Part shown: positions 27,313-36,662 of the stretch, piece by piece | Layout: every line of letters begins with the position of its first letter | Position numbering within the stretch: position 1 is the first letter of the stretch | NCBI RefSeq assembly: GCF_000178955.2 | Contig: NC_016631.1 | Location: forward strand, 3,100,001 to 3,164,000 | Length of the DNA: 64,000 bases | Reading direction: 5' to 3' | From: Granulicella mallensis MP5ACTX8 | Lineage (GTDB): Bacteria > Acidobacteriota > Terriglobia > Terriglobales > Acidobacteriaceae | Notes under the pieces: generated by a model | The model's input: only the letters and a program-made list of their open reading frames with translations | What the model was told of the DNA's origin: nothing | Database searches by the model: none | Program-made: the position numbers and the translations under genes

Positions 27313-28203
27313 CTACAAAGCGACGGGCTCTTCTACTTGTCTTTTCCTTACCAGCTCATAGTATCCCGTTGCCCAATCGTGGTCTTTCATTCCTGCTTCA
27401 ATGGCCGCATCGAAGTTCTTTCCCATCAGTTCAGCCAGTGGTGTCTTCACGCCATTCGCGGCTGCCGCTTCACGAAACAATCGTACGTCTTTCTCACCCA
27501 GCTCCATCGAAGCCCCAACTTCCTTCGGTGGATTTGTAAGCGTTTTTCCATACACCTCATAAAGAGGTGAACGGAACGTCGCACTGTTTGCCATCTCTAC
27601 AAATAGCTCGGGAGAAACTCCCATGGATTCTGCAACCATCATCGCCTCGGACAATGTGGCAACCATCGCAGCAACCGAAAAATTGCCTGCCAGCTTCATG
27701 GCATGAGCGCTCCACGGCTCCTCGGAAACAACCGTCATGCCCCGGGTATAGCTCTCCAATAGCGACCGCACACTCTGCACCGCCTCTTTAGCTCCGCCGA
27801 CGACAGTCCACAGCTTGCCTTCGGCCGCGACATTCGGACGCCCAAACACCGGAGCACCGACGTACCTGTGACCACGTTTTGCATGTTCTAACGTAAGCCG
27901 CTTCGCGAGTGCGACGCTAATCGTGCCCACTGATACATGAACCGCATCCTTCGGCATGGCATCCAGCACTCCACCATCGAACAGAACTTCTTCCAGCGCA
28001 GCATCATTCAACAAGAGCGAAAATACTACTTCACAACTATTTACAGCCTCGGCAGCACTCAATGCCACCGTTGCGCCCTTCGATGCCAACTCTTTTGCCG
28101 CTGGTGAACTTCTATTCCACACCGTTACTTCGCAACCTGCATTCAACAAATGAGGAACCAGAGCGCTCCCCATCTTTCCAAGCCCTAAAAACGCAACCCG
28201 CAT
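27313..28203 (-). CDS. NAD(P)-dependent oxidoreductase, 3-hydroxyisobutyrate dehydrogenase-like
   Basis: This 296-residue protein is of the beta-hydroxyacid dehydrogenase family. An N-terminal Rossmann fold opens FLGLGKMGSALV (Gly7, Gly9, Gly12). The catalytic lysine is Lys170 in AHAMKLAGN, followed by the all-helical C-terminal domain. The substrate-binding DAPVSGG motif reads GAPVFGRP, as in the GLYR/imine-reductase-like branch rather than classical HIBADH, so the true substrate is open. GGAG sits 5 nt before the ATG. It stands alone on this strand between unrelated genes. Confidence 0.87.
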   Translation of the reverse strand: MRVAFLGLGKMGSALVPHLLNAGCEVTVWNRSSPAAKELASKGATVALSAAEAVNSCEVVFSLLLNDAALEEVLFDGGVLDAMPKDAVHVSVGTISVALAKRLTLEHAKRGHRYVGAPVFGRPNVAAEGKLWTVVGGAKEAVQSVRSLLESYTRGMTVVSEEPWSAHAMKLAGNFSVAAMVATLSEAMMVAESMGVSPELFVEMANSATFRSPLYEVYGKTLTNPPKEVGASMELGEKDVRLFREAAAANGVKTPLAELMGKNFDAAIEAGMKDHDWATGYYELVRKRQVEEPVAL

Positions 28204-28370
28204 ACAATCTCCAACTCTTCACATACATTTCATCTAAGCCGCTGACGCCCAACGGCCCTTTATTGAGGCAAATGTAGATTTTTGACCCAAATGGCGGAGA
28301 AAAACTGCCGTGGTCTGAGATCTAATTTGAAAACCCCACAATTTACAAAATATCACCATAGACCACGCCT

Positions 28371-29639
28371 TTAGGCATGAACCAGAATCTCGCGCGCATC
28401 TTCCAGCAGCGTGGGAAATAAGTCTCGAGCGACCAAGGTCATTCCCAGTTTTCCATTCGTGGTAATCACAGATACCTTTTGAATATCCGAAACGGCAGCG
28501 CTACCGGTAAAGAGGTTCTCGATTTTTAAATTGCCGTATTCCGTGCGTACCTTATAGCCGGCATAGTTGGTAACCATCAGTTCGTACCGTAATGGCGCCG
28601 CGCGGACAAACCGGTACAGGTCAAGCGCCCCATGCTCTTCTGCAACAATAGAAGAAAACGAACCGAGAAGGTATCGAGCTCCGTCGAGACTCTGAGCGGG
28701 CAGCATATCTTCTTTCACGGCCCTTGCAATATCCCAGAATGATGCTCCCTCTGAAAGAGGCACGCGACCACTATGAGCGGAAATCAATAAGCCTGCTGCA
28801 TCTGGAATCATTAATGTCTTCCTCATATCGATAGGAGACATGCAACGAATTGGCCCAAGCTCCCATGCTTTCGAATAGCGCTTTCCAGCCAGAGCTAAAG
28901 CTGTAACCAGTGCAGCATGCACCGTAGTATTTTCTTCCTTGGAGCGCCGCAGTAACGCAGTTGTTTCGTTTTCTCCAAGCTGCCGGTGTTGTACGCGAAT
29001 TTTGGGCAGCTCAAGGCGCGTTCCATCTCCCGAAGCGACAGACCTTCCCTTCAGCTTCTTTACGTACGGAGCTGGCGCAGGTAACCCAAGAAGTTGCCCC
29101 ATACCAGGCTGCAATGCGAGAGGCTCGCCCAATTCTTCTCCCCCCATATCGGCCATCAAATCCTGGATCAACAGCAGATGTGATTTGCCATCGAGGCTAC
29201 TATGGTGTGTTGTAAATAAAATGATAGAGCGATCTTTAGCATGAAAAAGTGTTGCCCGCGTGAGCGGACCGCTGCCATCCCCGAACGATTGCGCCAATTC
29301 ACTTTCCATCTCTTCCTCTAATACCAGCCAATCGGTTAAAGGAACAATGCGCAAAGGGATGGAGGAACCATGTACTTTTTCGAAAAAAGGACGCTGACCT
29401 GGAATCTTCCTGATCGATGCAGACAGCAGAGGATGACGAGCCTGTACGGCAGACAGCGCATCCCTCCACTGCTTCATCGTCGTTGCGCCACGCACTTCGA
29501 CAACAACCGAGTGAGATAGATTTGTATTGTGCTCCATCAGCCACATATATTCTTCAAACCCATCAAGATCGCGAAGCTTTGTTGCACTTACAGATTGATC
29601 CTGTTCAACATCTGAGGCATAAATAGCAGCAGTAGACAA
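28371..29639 (-). CDS. Condensation-domain / PapA5-like acyltransferase
   Basis: This 422-residue single-domain enzyme of the CoA-dependent acyltransferase superfamily has the catalytic HHxxxDG motif HHSSLDG at His145-Gly151 and the second half-domain channel region following. Size and pattern (ALVTALALAGKRY, GPIRCMSPIDMRKTL) resemble the polyketide-associated PapA5 and wax-ester-type proteins that move an acyl chain onto an alcohol. No polyketide or NRPS gene is nearby, so the acceptor is unknown. Translation starts at a TTG (29639) just after a near-perfect AAGGAGGG, which decides the start. Confidence 0.78.
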   Translation of the reverse strand: MSTAAIYASDVEQDQSVSATKLRDLDGFEEYMWLMEHNTNLSHSVVVEVRGATTMKQWRDALSAVQARHPLLSASIRKIPGQRPFFEKVHGSSIPLRIVPLTDWLVLEEEMESELAQSFGDGSGPLTRATLFHAKDRSIILFTTHHSSLDGKSHLLLIQDLMADMGGEELGEPLALQPGMGQLLGLPAPAPYVKKLKGRSVASGDGTRLELPKIRVQHRQLGENETTALLRRSKEENTTVHAALVTALALAGKRYSKAWELGPIRCMSPIDMRKTLMIPDAAGLLISAHSGRVPLSEGASFWDIARAVKEDMLPAQSLDGARYLLGSFSSIVAEEHGALDLYRFVRAAPLRYELMVTNYAGYKVRTEYGNLKIENLFTGSAAVSDIQKVSVITTNGKLGMTLVARDLFPTLLEDAREILVHA

Positions 29640-30476
29640 AAGACCCTCCTTTATTTCCTGTAATACCCAAAGTGAATAAGACCGAGTAAATGCAATTTAT
29701 GAAAGACAAGGACAGAGTTCTATTGACACTGGAAACTATCCATAGCGATCTACCGTATTCTTCTCAGCGGGTAGGGGGCTTCGATTGGTTCACCCATCGT
29801 TGCATCGCGAAACGGTAAACCTGTTTCTTGCGATACATCTGCGCGGATGGAATAACACGGTCGTCAGGCATCTATTCCCGGCATTGATCTTTTGCCACCC
29901 AGTCTGGCCGATAATCGCCCAGGCAGTGATGTAGACGTTTCTGTGTCTCTGCCAGGCAGGCACCACGAGCGAAAACCAGGCCGGCACGATCGTGCCGGCC
30001 TGGTTTTCGTTCATAAAGTGGGTTCAGATTTGGGTTGCTCCGGCGCATTTCGGTGCAAAATGCTTTATTTGCATAATTTGGATCCTATTTGGGAATAAAG
30101 CATGCAATCGAGTGTTTCTCCATTAGCAAGCAGCGGTATGTACGGCCGCCTAAAAGGAAGAACATGATTCCCCATATCGGTCCAGAAATGATAGCCGTGA
30201 TTCTAAACAGTTCCAATACAGCGACGCACAGATCTCAATGGCTTACTTTCGATGTTTCACATTTACTACGAGCCCTATCGCCAGGTTCCGTCCGCAGAGG
30301 GACCTCCCTCCTGCCTCGGTTCTCTCTTGCCGTTCTCTTGTCAACCACCGTTAGCATTGCCAGGCTTACGCTTTACCTACTCACCCAATAGTCATCATCC
30401 TCGCCGCGGAGAGAACAGCAATCCCTGGGAGGATCAAAGCTTCGATCGGTGCTAGTTCCAAATCGAAGATTCGGAG
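29640..30476. other. Long intergenic stretch with a 40-bp perfect palindrome
   Basis: About 840 bp separate the acyltransferase from the sigma-factor unit. I see no supportable protein or tRNA gene. The one clear feature is a perfect palindrome at 29970-30009, CGAAAACCAGGCCGGCACGA followed by its mirror, with A4 on the left and T4 on the right, so its RNA would be a terminator-like hairpin in both directions. The remainder is unremarkable. Confidence 0.6.
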
Positions 30477-30608
30477 ATGCAAGATAAAGTGCTACTGGAG
30501 GGGGCAGACTTCAGACCCCCAGAAGAGGTATATTTTATGTACCCTGAAGAGTCATACCTTAGACCCCCTGAAGAGACGTGCTCTGAGCGATGTTGGGCCC
30601 TAGTATAA
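30477..30608 (+). CDS. Small ORF with three 24-bp repeats before the sigma factor
   Basis: Three tandem 24-bp units (30513-30536, 30537-30560, 30561-30584) share a core close to AGACCCCTGAAGAG. They fall in one open frame of 43 codons running from an ATG at 30477 (GAAG 8 nt upstream) to a TAA at 30608. The repeats read RPPEEVYF, MYPEESYL and RPPEETCS. The frame ends 27 bp before the sigma-factor ATG, a leader-peptide arrangement. Alternatively the repeats are DNA sites for a regulator. No homolog is known to me. Confidence 0.35.
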   Translation: MQDKVLLEGADFRPPEEVYFMYPEESYLRPPEETCSERCWALV

Positions 30609-30635
30609 AACGCGCATTCCGTAGACAATGCAAGA

Positions 30636-31205
30636 ATGATGTTCCAGAAAGTCGGTCGAAGCAGTAAGACGGAGGCCTTCGGCTTAGAATATATAGACGC
30701 CCTGTATGGTTATGCCCTCATGCTCACGCGGAATCGCAGTGACGCAGAAGATTTGGTGCAGGAAACCTATGTCCGCGCGCTGGATGCGAAGGACCGGCTC
30801 CGTGAAGACAGCAATGTTAAAGGTTGGTTTTTTACCATTCTTCGAAACTTATGGTTGAACCAGTTACGAAAGCGCAAATCAGAGCCGCACCTCGTCGAGA
30901 TCGATGGCCAGGAAGGCGGTGCCGACTATCTGTCCGGCAATACACCAAATTCAGATGAGATTCTCGTTGCCAAGGAAGATGTGGAACAGGTTCGTTTCGC
31001 TATACGTCAACTTTCTCCCGAGTTTCAAGAAGTTATCCATTTGCGAGAGTTTGAAGAACTGTCATATCAGCAGATTGCGATTGTCCTTAGTTGCCCAACA
31101 GGCACAGTCATGTCACGCCTGGGAAGAGCTCGCGCGAAACTCCGCGTTCTGTTAACTCCAACGTGGAGCCAGCCGGCAAGCTCAGGAAAGGACTCACGCT
31201 CATGA
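30636..31205 (+). CDS. ECF-type RNA polymerase sigma factor
   Basis: This 189-residue protein has sigma region 2 at about 20-85 (YALMLTRNRSDAEDLVQETY, then KGWFFTILRNLWLNQLRKRK) and region 4 at about 125-175 (QLSPEFQEVIHLREFEELSY, then CPTGTVMSRLGRARAKL). There is no region 1 or 3, as expected for extracytoplasmic-function factors that redirect RNA polymerase to stress or envelope promoters. Its stop overlaps the anti-sigma start (ATGA), a classic cognate pair. Its regulon might include the outer-membrane protein or the exopolysaccharide genes nearby; that is inference. Confidence 0.94.
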   Translation: MMFQKVGRSSKTEAFGLEYIDALYGYALMLTRNRSDAEDLVQETYVRALDAKDRLREDSNVKGWFFTILRNLWLNQLRKRKSEPHLVEIDGQEGGADYLSGNTPNSDEILVAKEDVEQVRFAIRQLSPEFQEVIHLREFEELSYQQIAIVLSCPTGTVMSRLGRARAKLRVLLTPTWSQPASSGKDSRS

Positions 31206-32146
31206 AAAGTCACGAAGATTACGACACGATGATTCAGCTCTTCATTGACGACGAGCTACCAGAGGGCGAACGTGAGGAATTCCTCGCTCATTTTAAGGAT
31301 TGTGGCGATTGTCAGAAAATCCTGGAAGAGGCAAAGGCATTCTCCGAAACGGTACGGCGGGCGCGCCCACAAGTTCAGGCACCTGCTGCTCTGCGTGCGC
31401 GAGTCCTGAACCAGATGGACAGAAGAACCCACAATAAAGCCGGCTTGACCGCGCTGCCTCAAATACAAGCGGCTGTCCGCCTTTACTGGAGACCACTTTC
31501 CATGGCCGCGATGCTTTGTATCGTTGTAGGAGGAGGACTGTCGATCTCTCACTTCCGCCGGGTGTCGCTCGCCAATGATTTCATCCGTTCCGCCGTTGCC
31601 AATCATCGCAAGTTTGAAGTCGAAACATCACTCGATATAACCTCCAGTTCCCCGCAGGAGGTATCCTCTTGGTTCTCCCAACGAGTCTCGTTTCCCTTCC
31701 GAATGCCTAATGCAGGTATCGCGTCTGATGATCGTGCAAAGTACAAACTTATGGGAGGACGCTTGGTGGATTTTGGCGGCCAGCGAGCAGCTCTTGTGGT
31801 ATTCCAGATGCCAAACAACCGCATCAGTCTGCTGGTCTCCTCCGATAAATTAGCAAAAGCCATGGGCGGAAAGATTACCCAGTCAAGCGGTTTGAGATTT
31901 CACGCCAGAGACATGAATGAACTCCACATTGCTACCTGGGATAACAAGGGACTTACCTACGCGCTCGTCTCCTCGGTTGCGATGGGGAGCAGTGGGTCGT
32001 GCTCGACCTGCCATAGGAGTTCAGCCACAGGCGTTGCCAAAAACAAGAAACCACAGGATGTCGTAGAACATGTACTGCAGGCCTCAGAGAAAAACCCTCT
32101 TCAGGAAATTATCCCGAATTCTGTGGGCGTCTCTGCTGGCCGATAA
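31202..32146 (+). CDS. Membrane anti-sigma factor with a periplasmic CXXCH motif
   Basis: This 314-residue protein has an N-terminal zinc-binding anti-sigma domain (His30-x3-Cys34-x2-Cys37 in HFKDCGDC) that would hold the sigma factor. One membrane helix lies at about 98-117 (PLSMAAMLCIVVGGGLSI). A 195-residue extracytoplasmic domain follows. Near its end is Cys267-Ser-Thr-Cys270-His271, a canonical c-type haem attachment motif within GSCSTCHRSS. If haem is attached, the protein would be a redox or ligand sensor; the cysteines could otherwise form a redox disulphide. The start ATG overlaps the sigma-factor stop. Confidence 0.88.
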   Translation: MKSHEDYDTMIQLFIDDELPEGEREEFLAHFKDCGDCQKILEEAKAFSETVRRARPQVQAPAALRARVLNQMDRRTHNKAGLTALPQIQAAVRLYWRPLSMAAMLCIVVGGGLSISHFRRVSLANDFIRSAVANHRKFEVETSLDITSSSPQEVSSWFSQRVSFPFRMPNAGIASDDRAKYKLMGGRLVDFGGQRAALVVFQMPNNRISLLVSSDKLAKAMGGKITQSSGLRFHARDMNELHIATWDNKGLTYALVSSVAMGSSGSCSTCHRSSATGVAKNKKPQDVVEHVLQASEKNPLQEIIPNSVGVSAGR

Positions 32147-32268
32147 ACTGTGATTCACAATTCAGTCACTGCATTTCTACTCAATCTAGAGCTAAAACCA
32201 TTCCGTCCAAAGCAAAGGCGAGGATATTGCTATCTGCCTCATGCCAACTACAGACATGGATATTCCGG

Positions 32269-32308
32269 CCCCAAGGATTGAAATCTATTTCAGATTCAAG
32301 CCCTGGGG
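32269..32308. terminator. Imperfect hairpin between convergent genes
   Basis: CCCCAAGGATTGAAATC pairs imperfectly with GATTCAAGCCCTGGGG across a short loop. It lies between the anti-sigma stop and the convergent beta-barrel gene and is a candidate bidirectional terminator. Confidence 0.4.
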
Positions 32309-32344
32309 CTCACCAAGTGTCAGAAGAGGTGCACCAGCACCGAT

Positions 32345-32893
32345 TTAAAAGTGGTAGGCCGCGCCAATAGTACCGACTAGGGGGCTAAGACCGTGATTCT
32401 CAAAAGATGGCCACTCTTGCTGCTCAATGTCAAACAGCCGGACATTGAGCCGTTTGGTAGCTCTTAAATCTACACCTCCACCAAACGCATAGATGAAGAA
32501 GTTCCCCGAGCTATCAGCTGGGTAGTAGCCTTTTTGAAACTCGAAGTTGCCAATCCCGAACAACGCTTTGGCATACGGACGGAAACGTCCTATCCTCCAC
32601 TCATATCGCGGCCCCAGAAGATACGAACTTTGTCCTATGTCGGACGGCGTAATGATCTTCAGGTCATGAATCTCGCCATCGATTCCCAAGTGGCGAAAAC
32701 GCCTGAAATCTAACGTCCCATAGATTGTGATCCCTTTGATATGTGGAGCGGAGTAGTCAGGTTGGGCAGCGCTTATGCCAACTCCGATCTGAAGATCCAA
32801 CGGTCGTGATGCAGCCGGCGTTGCTTGCGCGAAAAGCCCGCAGGGAAAAGCGATGAGAACTACCAATAAAGCTAGATATCGTTGTATTTGCAT
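32345..32893 (-). CDS. Small outer-membrane beta-barrel protein
   Basis: This 182-residue protein has a signal peptide (LALLVVLIAFPCGLFAQ) and alternating hydrophobic strands typical of an OmpA/OmpW-like eight-stranded barrel (GITIYGTLDFRRF, YLLGPRYEWRIGRFRPYAKA). It ends with aromatic YHF, the usual outer-membrane sorting signal. The start is the ATG at 32893 with AAAGGAACC; ten extra upstream codons are possible but lack a signal-peptide start. It could be a target of the adjacent ECF sigma factor. Confidence 0.78.
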   Translation of the reverse strand: MQIQRYLALLVVLIAFPCGLFAQATPAASRPLDLQIGVGISAAQPDYSAPHIKGITIYGTLDFRRFRHLGIDGEIHDLKIITPSDIGQSSYLLGPRYEWRIGRFRPYAKALFGIGNFEFQKGYYPADSSGNFFIYAFGGGVDLRATKRLNVRLFDIEQQEWPSFENHGLSPLVGTIGAAYHF

Positions 32894-33446
32894 CAGGTTC
32901 CTTTTGTAAATCTTTCCTATCATAGCCTTCGCGCATTCTCGGCTACACTACGTGGCGCTCTTTGCGTGTCTCTTCTTGTAGAAGCCTTATTGAAATAGCC
33001 TCTATTTCGGATGCATATACATTCCAGGTAAACGATCCCATCTTGTGCATTCCACGTTGGAATGGATCCTACGTCTTCATAATCAGGATCAATACCCTAT
33101 TTAGCACAGATGCTTCCTGATTCTTAAGACGGCCAAACGTTGCCTTCGGATGTATCGATGAATCGGGATTTATACCAAAGGCACCAAACATGACAAAAAG
33201 CTGACATCCTCCAGAAGTCTTCCCCGTTGCAAGGGGCTTGGGCAAGGATATTTCGACACCTGTCAAATTTGTGTCAAGAGGGATTCAAAGGCTTTGGGGG
33301 CGTCGCTGGCAGGAGTTTGAAGACGCCGAAAATAGTCTTTGGAACACCCGATCAACAGTGCAACCAAAGCGCATTTGCACTGATTGCGATATCTGCCAGA
33401 ATTGAGGCTCCAGAAATCGTATGCTGTTTTCGACCTCTCAGCTCTG
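32894..33446. other. Intergenic, no gene seen
   Basis: About 550 bp upstream of the beta-barrel gene and downstream of the first exopolysaccharide glycosyltransferase. No coding frame has supportive features; it presumably contains the beta-barrel promoter. Confidence 0.5.
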
Positions 33447-34685
33447 TCACTCCACCCAAAGCTGATCCATAGGGATCGCGCTATCCCATTTTTTTGCGGC
33501 GGCACCACGAGGCAGACTGACCTGCCTCCTGTTGACAGAAACATCTGTGAGCTCATGACCGCTACGTGAAATCGCTGTCCAGGGGAGCCCACGACGCTTG
33601 GCTTCAATGCATAGATCTACAAAGGTCGAGAACCGCTGCTTGAATTTTGACGCATCGAAGGAACGTGCATTCGACTGTATCCGGACCGGATCATACCGTT
33701 CCTGCTCACTCTCGAAGCACAAAATAGCGCCTACTAGGGATTCGGTCGTTTGCTCTTCAAAGTGCAATCCCGTGACGTGAGGAATTACCGTCTCGAGCAC
33801 GCCGCCTCGCCCATAGGCAATGACCGGCCTGCCATAGGACTGGCACTCCAACGGAACGATTCCAAAGTCTTCCTTTGCAGCAAACAGCAGAGCTTTGCAG
33901 CGGGCATACAAAGATGCCAGTTGAGCGGTCGGTACCCGGTCGGCAAATTCTATTGTCGGCCCTGCAATTCTCTTGAGATTCCGGAGCTCGCGCCCACGGC
34001 CCACGATGATCAACCGTCGTCCAAGCCGATTGCATGCATGAATCAGTAGATCTACACGCTTGGAGGCTACTAGTCTTCCCACAGACAGGTAGTAGTCCTC
34101 AGTCTGAGCATCGATATATCCACTGTTCGCTTCTACGGGAGCATAGACCACTTCACTCTCTAGCCCATAGTGGGTGCGAACACGCTGAGAAATGTATTGC
34201 GAATTGGTAGCAAAACCAGTGACCCGTTGAGCGGCAATATAATCCCACATCCGCAGGTGACGCGTCACAAGCTTGAAGATCGGCCTGGCCAGCCAGGGCA
34301 GCGCCTCAAGATATTCACGGTATTGGTCGTACAAGCAGCGCATCGGGCTGTGGCAGAAGCACACATGCGTCGTTTCGTCATCCAGCAGCACACCCTTGAT
34401 TACACAGGAATCGCTTGAGAGGACCAGATCGTACCCCCGCAGATCGATTGCCTCAAACAGCATAGGGTAAATCGGAAGCAAGTGTCTGTAAAAATGGTAC
34501 TTCCCTGGGAGGTTGTTCCATTTCGAAGAGATGACTTTTCGGTTGGCAAGCTGTGGCGGCAACCCGCTCTTCTCGCAAAAGAGCGTGAAGATATCCGCCT
34601 CCGGATAGAGCTCGGCCACGATCCCCACAGACTGCTCGGCACCGCCCAAGGCCAAAAACCAAGGATGAACGATTGCAACGCGCAT
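33447..34685 (-). CDS. Glycosyltransferase, GT4 family
   Basis: This 412-residue GT-B enzyme has an N-terminal domain opening MRVAIVHPWFLALGGAEQ and a C-terminal donor-binding domain with YLSVGRLVASKRVDLLIHAC, then the GT4 signature FGIVPLECQSYGRPVIAYGR carrying the conserved glutamate. It should add a sugar from a nucleotide donor to a lipid-linked exopolysaccharide unit at the cytoplasmic face. ATG 34685 is preferred over the 13-codon longer frame because the shorter form begins exactly at the fold. It is followed by a long non-coding stretch, so it is probably transcribed on its own. Confidence 0.9.
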   Translation of the reverse strand: MRVAIVHPWFLALGGAEQSVGIVAELYPEADIFTLFCEKSGLPPQLANRKVISSKWNNLPGKYHFYRHLLPIYPMLFEAIDLRGYDLVLSSDSCVIKGVLLDDETTHVCFCHSPMRCLYDQYREYLEALPWLARPIFKLVTRHLRMWDYIAAQRVTGFATNSQYISQRVRTHYGLESEVVYAPVEANSGYIDAQTEDYYLSVGRLVASKRVDLLIHACNRLGRRLIIVGRGRELRNLKRIAGPTIEFADRVPTAQLASLYARCKALLFAAKEDFGIVPLECQSYGRPVIAYGRGGVLETVIPHVTGLHFEEQTTESLVGAILCFESEQERYDPVRIQSNARSFDASKFKQRFSTFVDLCIEAKRRGLPWTAISRSGHELTDVSVNRRQVSLPRGAAAKKWDSAIPMDQLWVE

Positions 34686-35137
34686 ATCTCTGAGGCCCCC
34701 TGTCGCTTTTTCAAAGTAAATCAAACTTGCATCTCTAAAATTCTTAGCCCATCATATACTATAACGCGCTTAACTCTATGCAGCACTTCAATTTGGCTCT
34801 ATGCAGTGAAAAATTTAGCTCTGAGCAAAAGAATCTATTATTATGATGCGGTTTTGCCCCCTGCCGTTTACCGACGGAACAAAAATTTACTTGGGCATGA
34901 GATGCCTTCTGCCGAATCTGGGAAGGCTTTGTACTGTGGAACCCCGGCATTCGGAACAACTCCCTATCGGTTCAGCCGATGTTCATATGCCTCAAGATTG
35001 GAATCTTTTCCTGAACCCTATCACAGCGGAGTGGTAGGGGCATGCCCGTAAAAACTTCAAGCGATGCAACGCAATCGCTCTCGAGCCTGGATCAACACTG
35101 TGTTGCGTGGCGATACGGCAGCCCGGCAAGCAGAAGT
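34686..35137. other. Intergenic with a 10-bp direct repeat
   Basis: About 450 bp without a supportable gene. CTCTATGCAG occurs at 34774-34783 and again at 34797-34806, 23 bp apart (roughly two helical turns), about 90 bp before the glycosyltransferase start. It is a possible activator site; the rest shows nothing clear. Confidence 0.4.
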
Positions 35138-36265
35138 TCACGCAACTCGACTGGCCTTCGAGGCCAAGACTTGACCAAGCCGGATTGAAGTGGCCTCAAC
35201 CGTGCGATACATGATAGCGGCTAGAACGATCGTCACAACGAGATACGGAATCAACCAAACCACCGGTGTGGCCCTGTTGTAAAAGATGTATCCGAAGGCA
35301 AACAGAATGGGGGCGTGAATCAGGTATACGCTGTACGAAATCTTTCCCAAAAACAGGATCGGAGGCTGAAGCAGCCAGGAGTCAATTCGCTTGTTGATGA
35401 GCGAAAAGAGGATGATTCCTGAGGCTCCAATCGCAGTAAGACTATCCCAGGCAGCAGCCTCCCATCCCAGGTAATTCAATAAAGATGGGGTGTATGCATA
35501 GAGAAATACGCAAAACAAAAAGACAGCCCAATAGGTGGTTCGCTTTAGCTTGTTCAAGCGGCCTTCGAGGTAAGGCCAGTATCTTGCAAGCAGAATGCCG
35601 AAGATAAACATCCCCGTATATCCCACGGTCTGAGAAAAGCTATACGCGTTCGGTGCAACTTTGTTCAAGCCCAGATTGACCAAGAAACACGTAAGAGCAA
35701 TCAAGCCCCCAATTCTGGCCCGAAAGCGCAAAGTCAGAGCGCAGACCAGTGGAAAGATCAAGGAGATACGCATCTCCTGCACCAGCGTCCAAAAGGATAT
35801 GTTGTAGCGACCTGGATTGTAGTTCCCCAGAAACAAGAGGTGCTGCGCAACATACTTCCATTGCGGACGCTCCGTCCAGGCATTGTCTACCCAGGCACCA
35901 TATTCGTGCAGTCCATGCCACTTCCAGCACCCCAGAAGAGCCACTCCCAGAGCAACAAGATACGGCAGATAGATACGGCACACTCTCTTGATGAGATAGC
36001 CGCTATACACCACACGCTTCCCAGCGACCTGAGGCAACGAAAGCACAAAGCCGCTCAGAACGAAGAACATCATGACGGAAGAGTGGCCCGCAATGAGAAG
36101 CCTAAATGGCAGGAGTTGGAGCAGGAAAGCAATATATCTGGAATGAGGCGTGAGGATCCAGAAAATATGCCAATGATGAAGAACAACGGCAAGGGCAGCC
36201 AATCCTCTGAGAGAATCTAACTGATAGAAGTGCTTTCTATCCTTGACATGCAATGCGTATGTCAT
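35138..36265 (-). CDS. Acyltransferase-3 (OafA/YrhL-like) membrane protein
   Basis: This 375-residue protein has about ten membrane helices. Helix 1 carries the family R-x10-H motif (LDSLRGLAALAVVLHHWH), and the later segment SVMMFFVLSGFVLSLPQ is conserved. Such proteins O-acetylate or otherwise acylate sugars of exopolysaccharides or lipopolysaccharide. The start at 36265 is supported by AGGGGTGGGG directly before the ATG. It faces away from the related gene at 36663. Confidence 0.9.
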   Translation of the reverse strand: MTYALHVKDRKHFYQLDSLRGLAALAVVLHHWHIFWILTPHSRYIAFLLQLLPFRLLIAGHSSVMMFFVLSGFVLSLPQVAGKRVVYSGYLIKRVCRIYLPYLVALGVALLGCWKWHGLHEYGAWVDNAWTERPQWKYVAQHLLFLGNYNPGRYNISFWTLVQEMRISLIFPLVCALTLRFRARIGGLIALTCFLVNLGLNKVAPNAYSFSQTVGYTGMFIFGILLARYWPYLEGRLNKLKRTTYWAVFLFCVFLYAYTPSLLNYLGWEAAAWDSLTAIGASGIILFSLINKRIDSWLLQPPILFLGKISYSVYLIHAPILFAFGYIFYNRATPVVWLIPYLVVTIVLAAIMYRTVEATSIRLGQVLASKASRVA

Positions 36266-36662
36266 CCCCACCCCTGAAATTCGATCATAATTCGATTGGC
36301 CCTCGAGTGTCGGCACACAACGCTAGGGTAGCTGCGATGGCACAAGCAGCACAACTGAATGAATGGGCGTCGCTTACCTTAATGTTAGCACCCCAAACGC
36401 GTCTTCCCCGATTTTACCCAGGCGCTCGGGCCCGTTCGCCTATTCCCTGCATACACCAGATGAAAGGCGGCAGGCTCCTATTCAGTCCCCGCTCAGAATG
36501 ATATTTCGGATGACTATGGTAAAATCGGGAGAATAATTTGCTGTGCTGATGGATCTTTTGTCTCGCATTCTCCGGCACCTCAGCCTTACACCTCTTACCC
36601 AGAGAGTTCGACCGCTACAGCCTAAAACCTCAATGAATACAGCTGTTGGAGTGATCGGTTGA
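36266..36662. other. Divergent promoter region between two acyltransferases
   Basis: About 400 bp, no gene seen. It must contain the promoters of both divergent acyltransferase genes. Confidence 0.5.

Noticed and set aside
28309-28367. Eight-bp inverted repeat CGTGGTCT/AGACCACG
   Set aside because: Short arms and a loop of over 40 nt make a functional hairpin unlikely; probably chance.
30089-30391. Plus-strand 100-codon frame upstream of the sigma factor
   Set aside because: No ribosome-binding site, no recognisable fold, and composition typical of non-coding translation.
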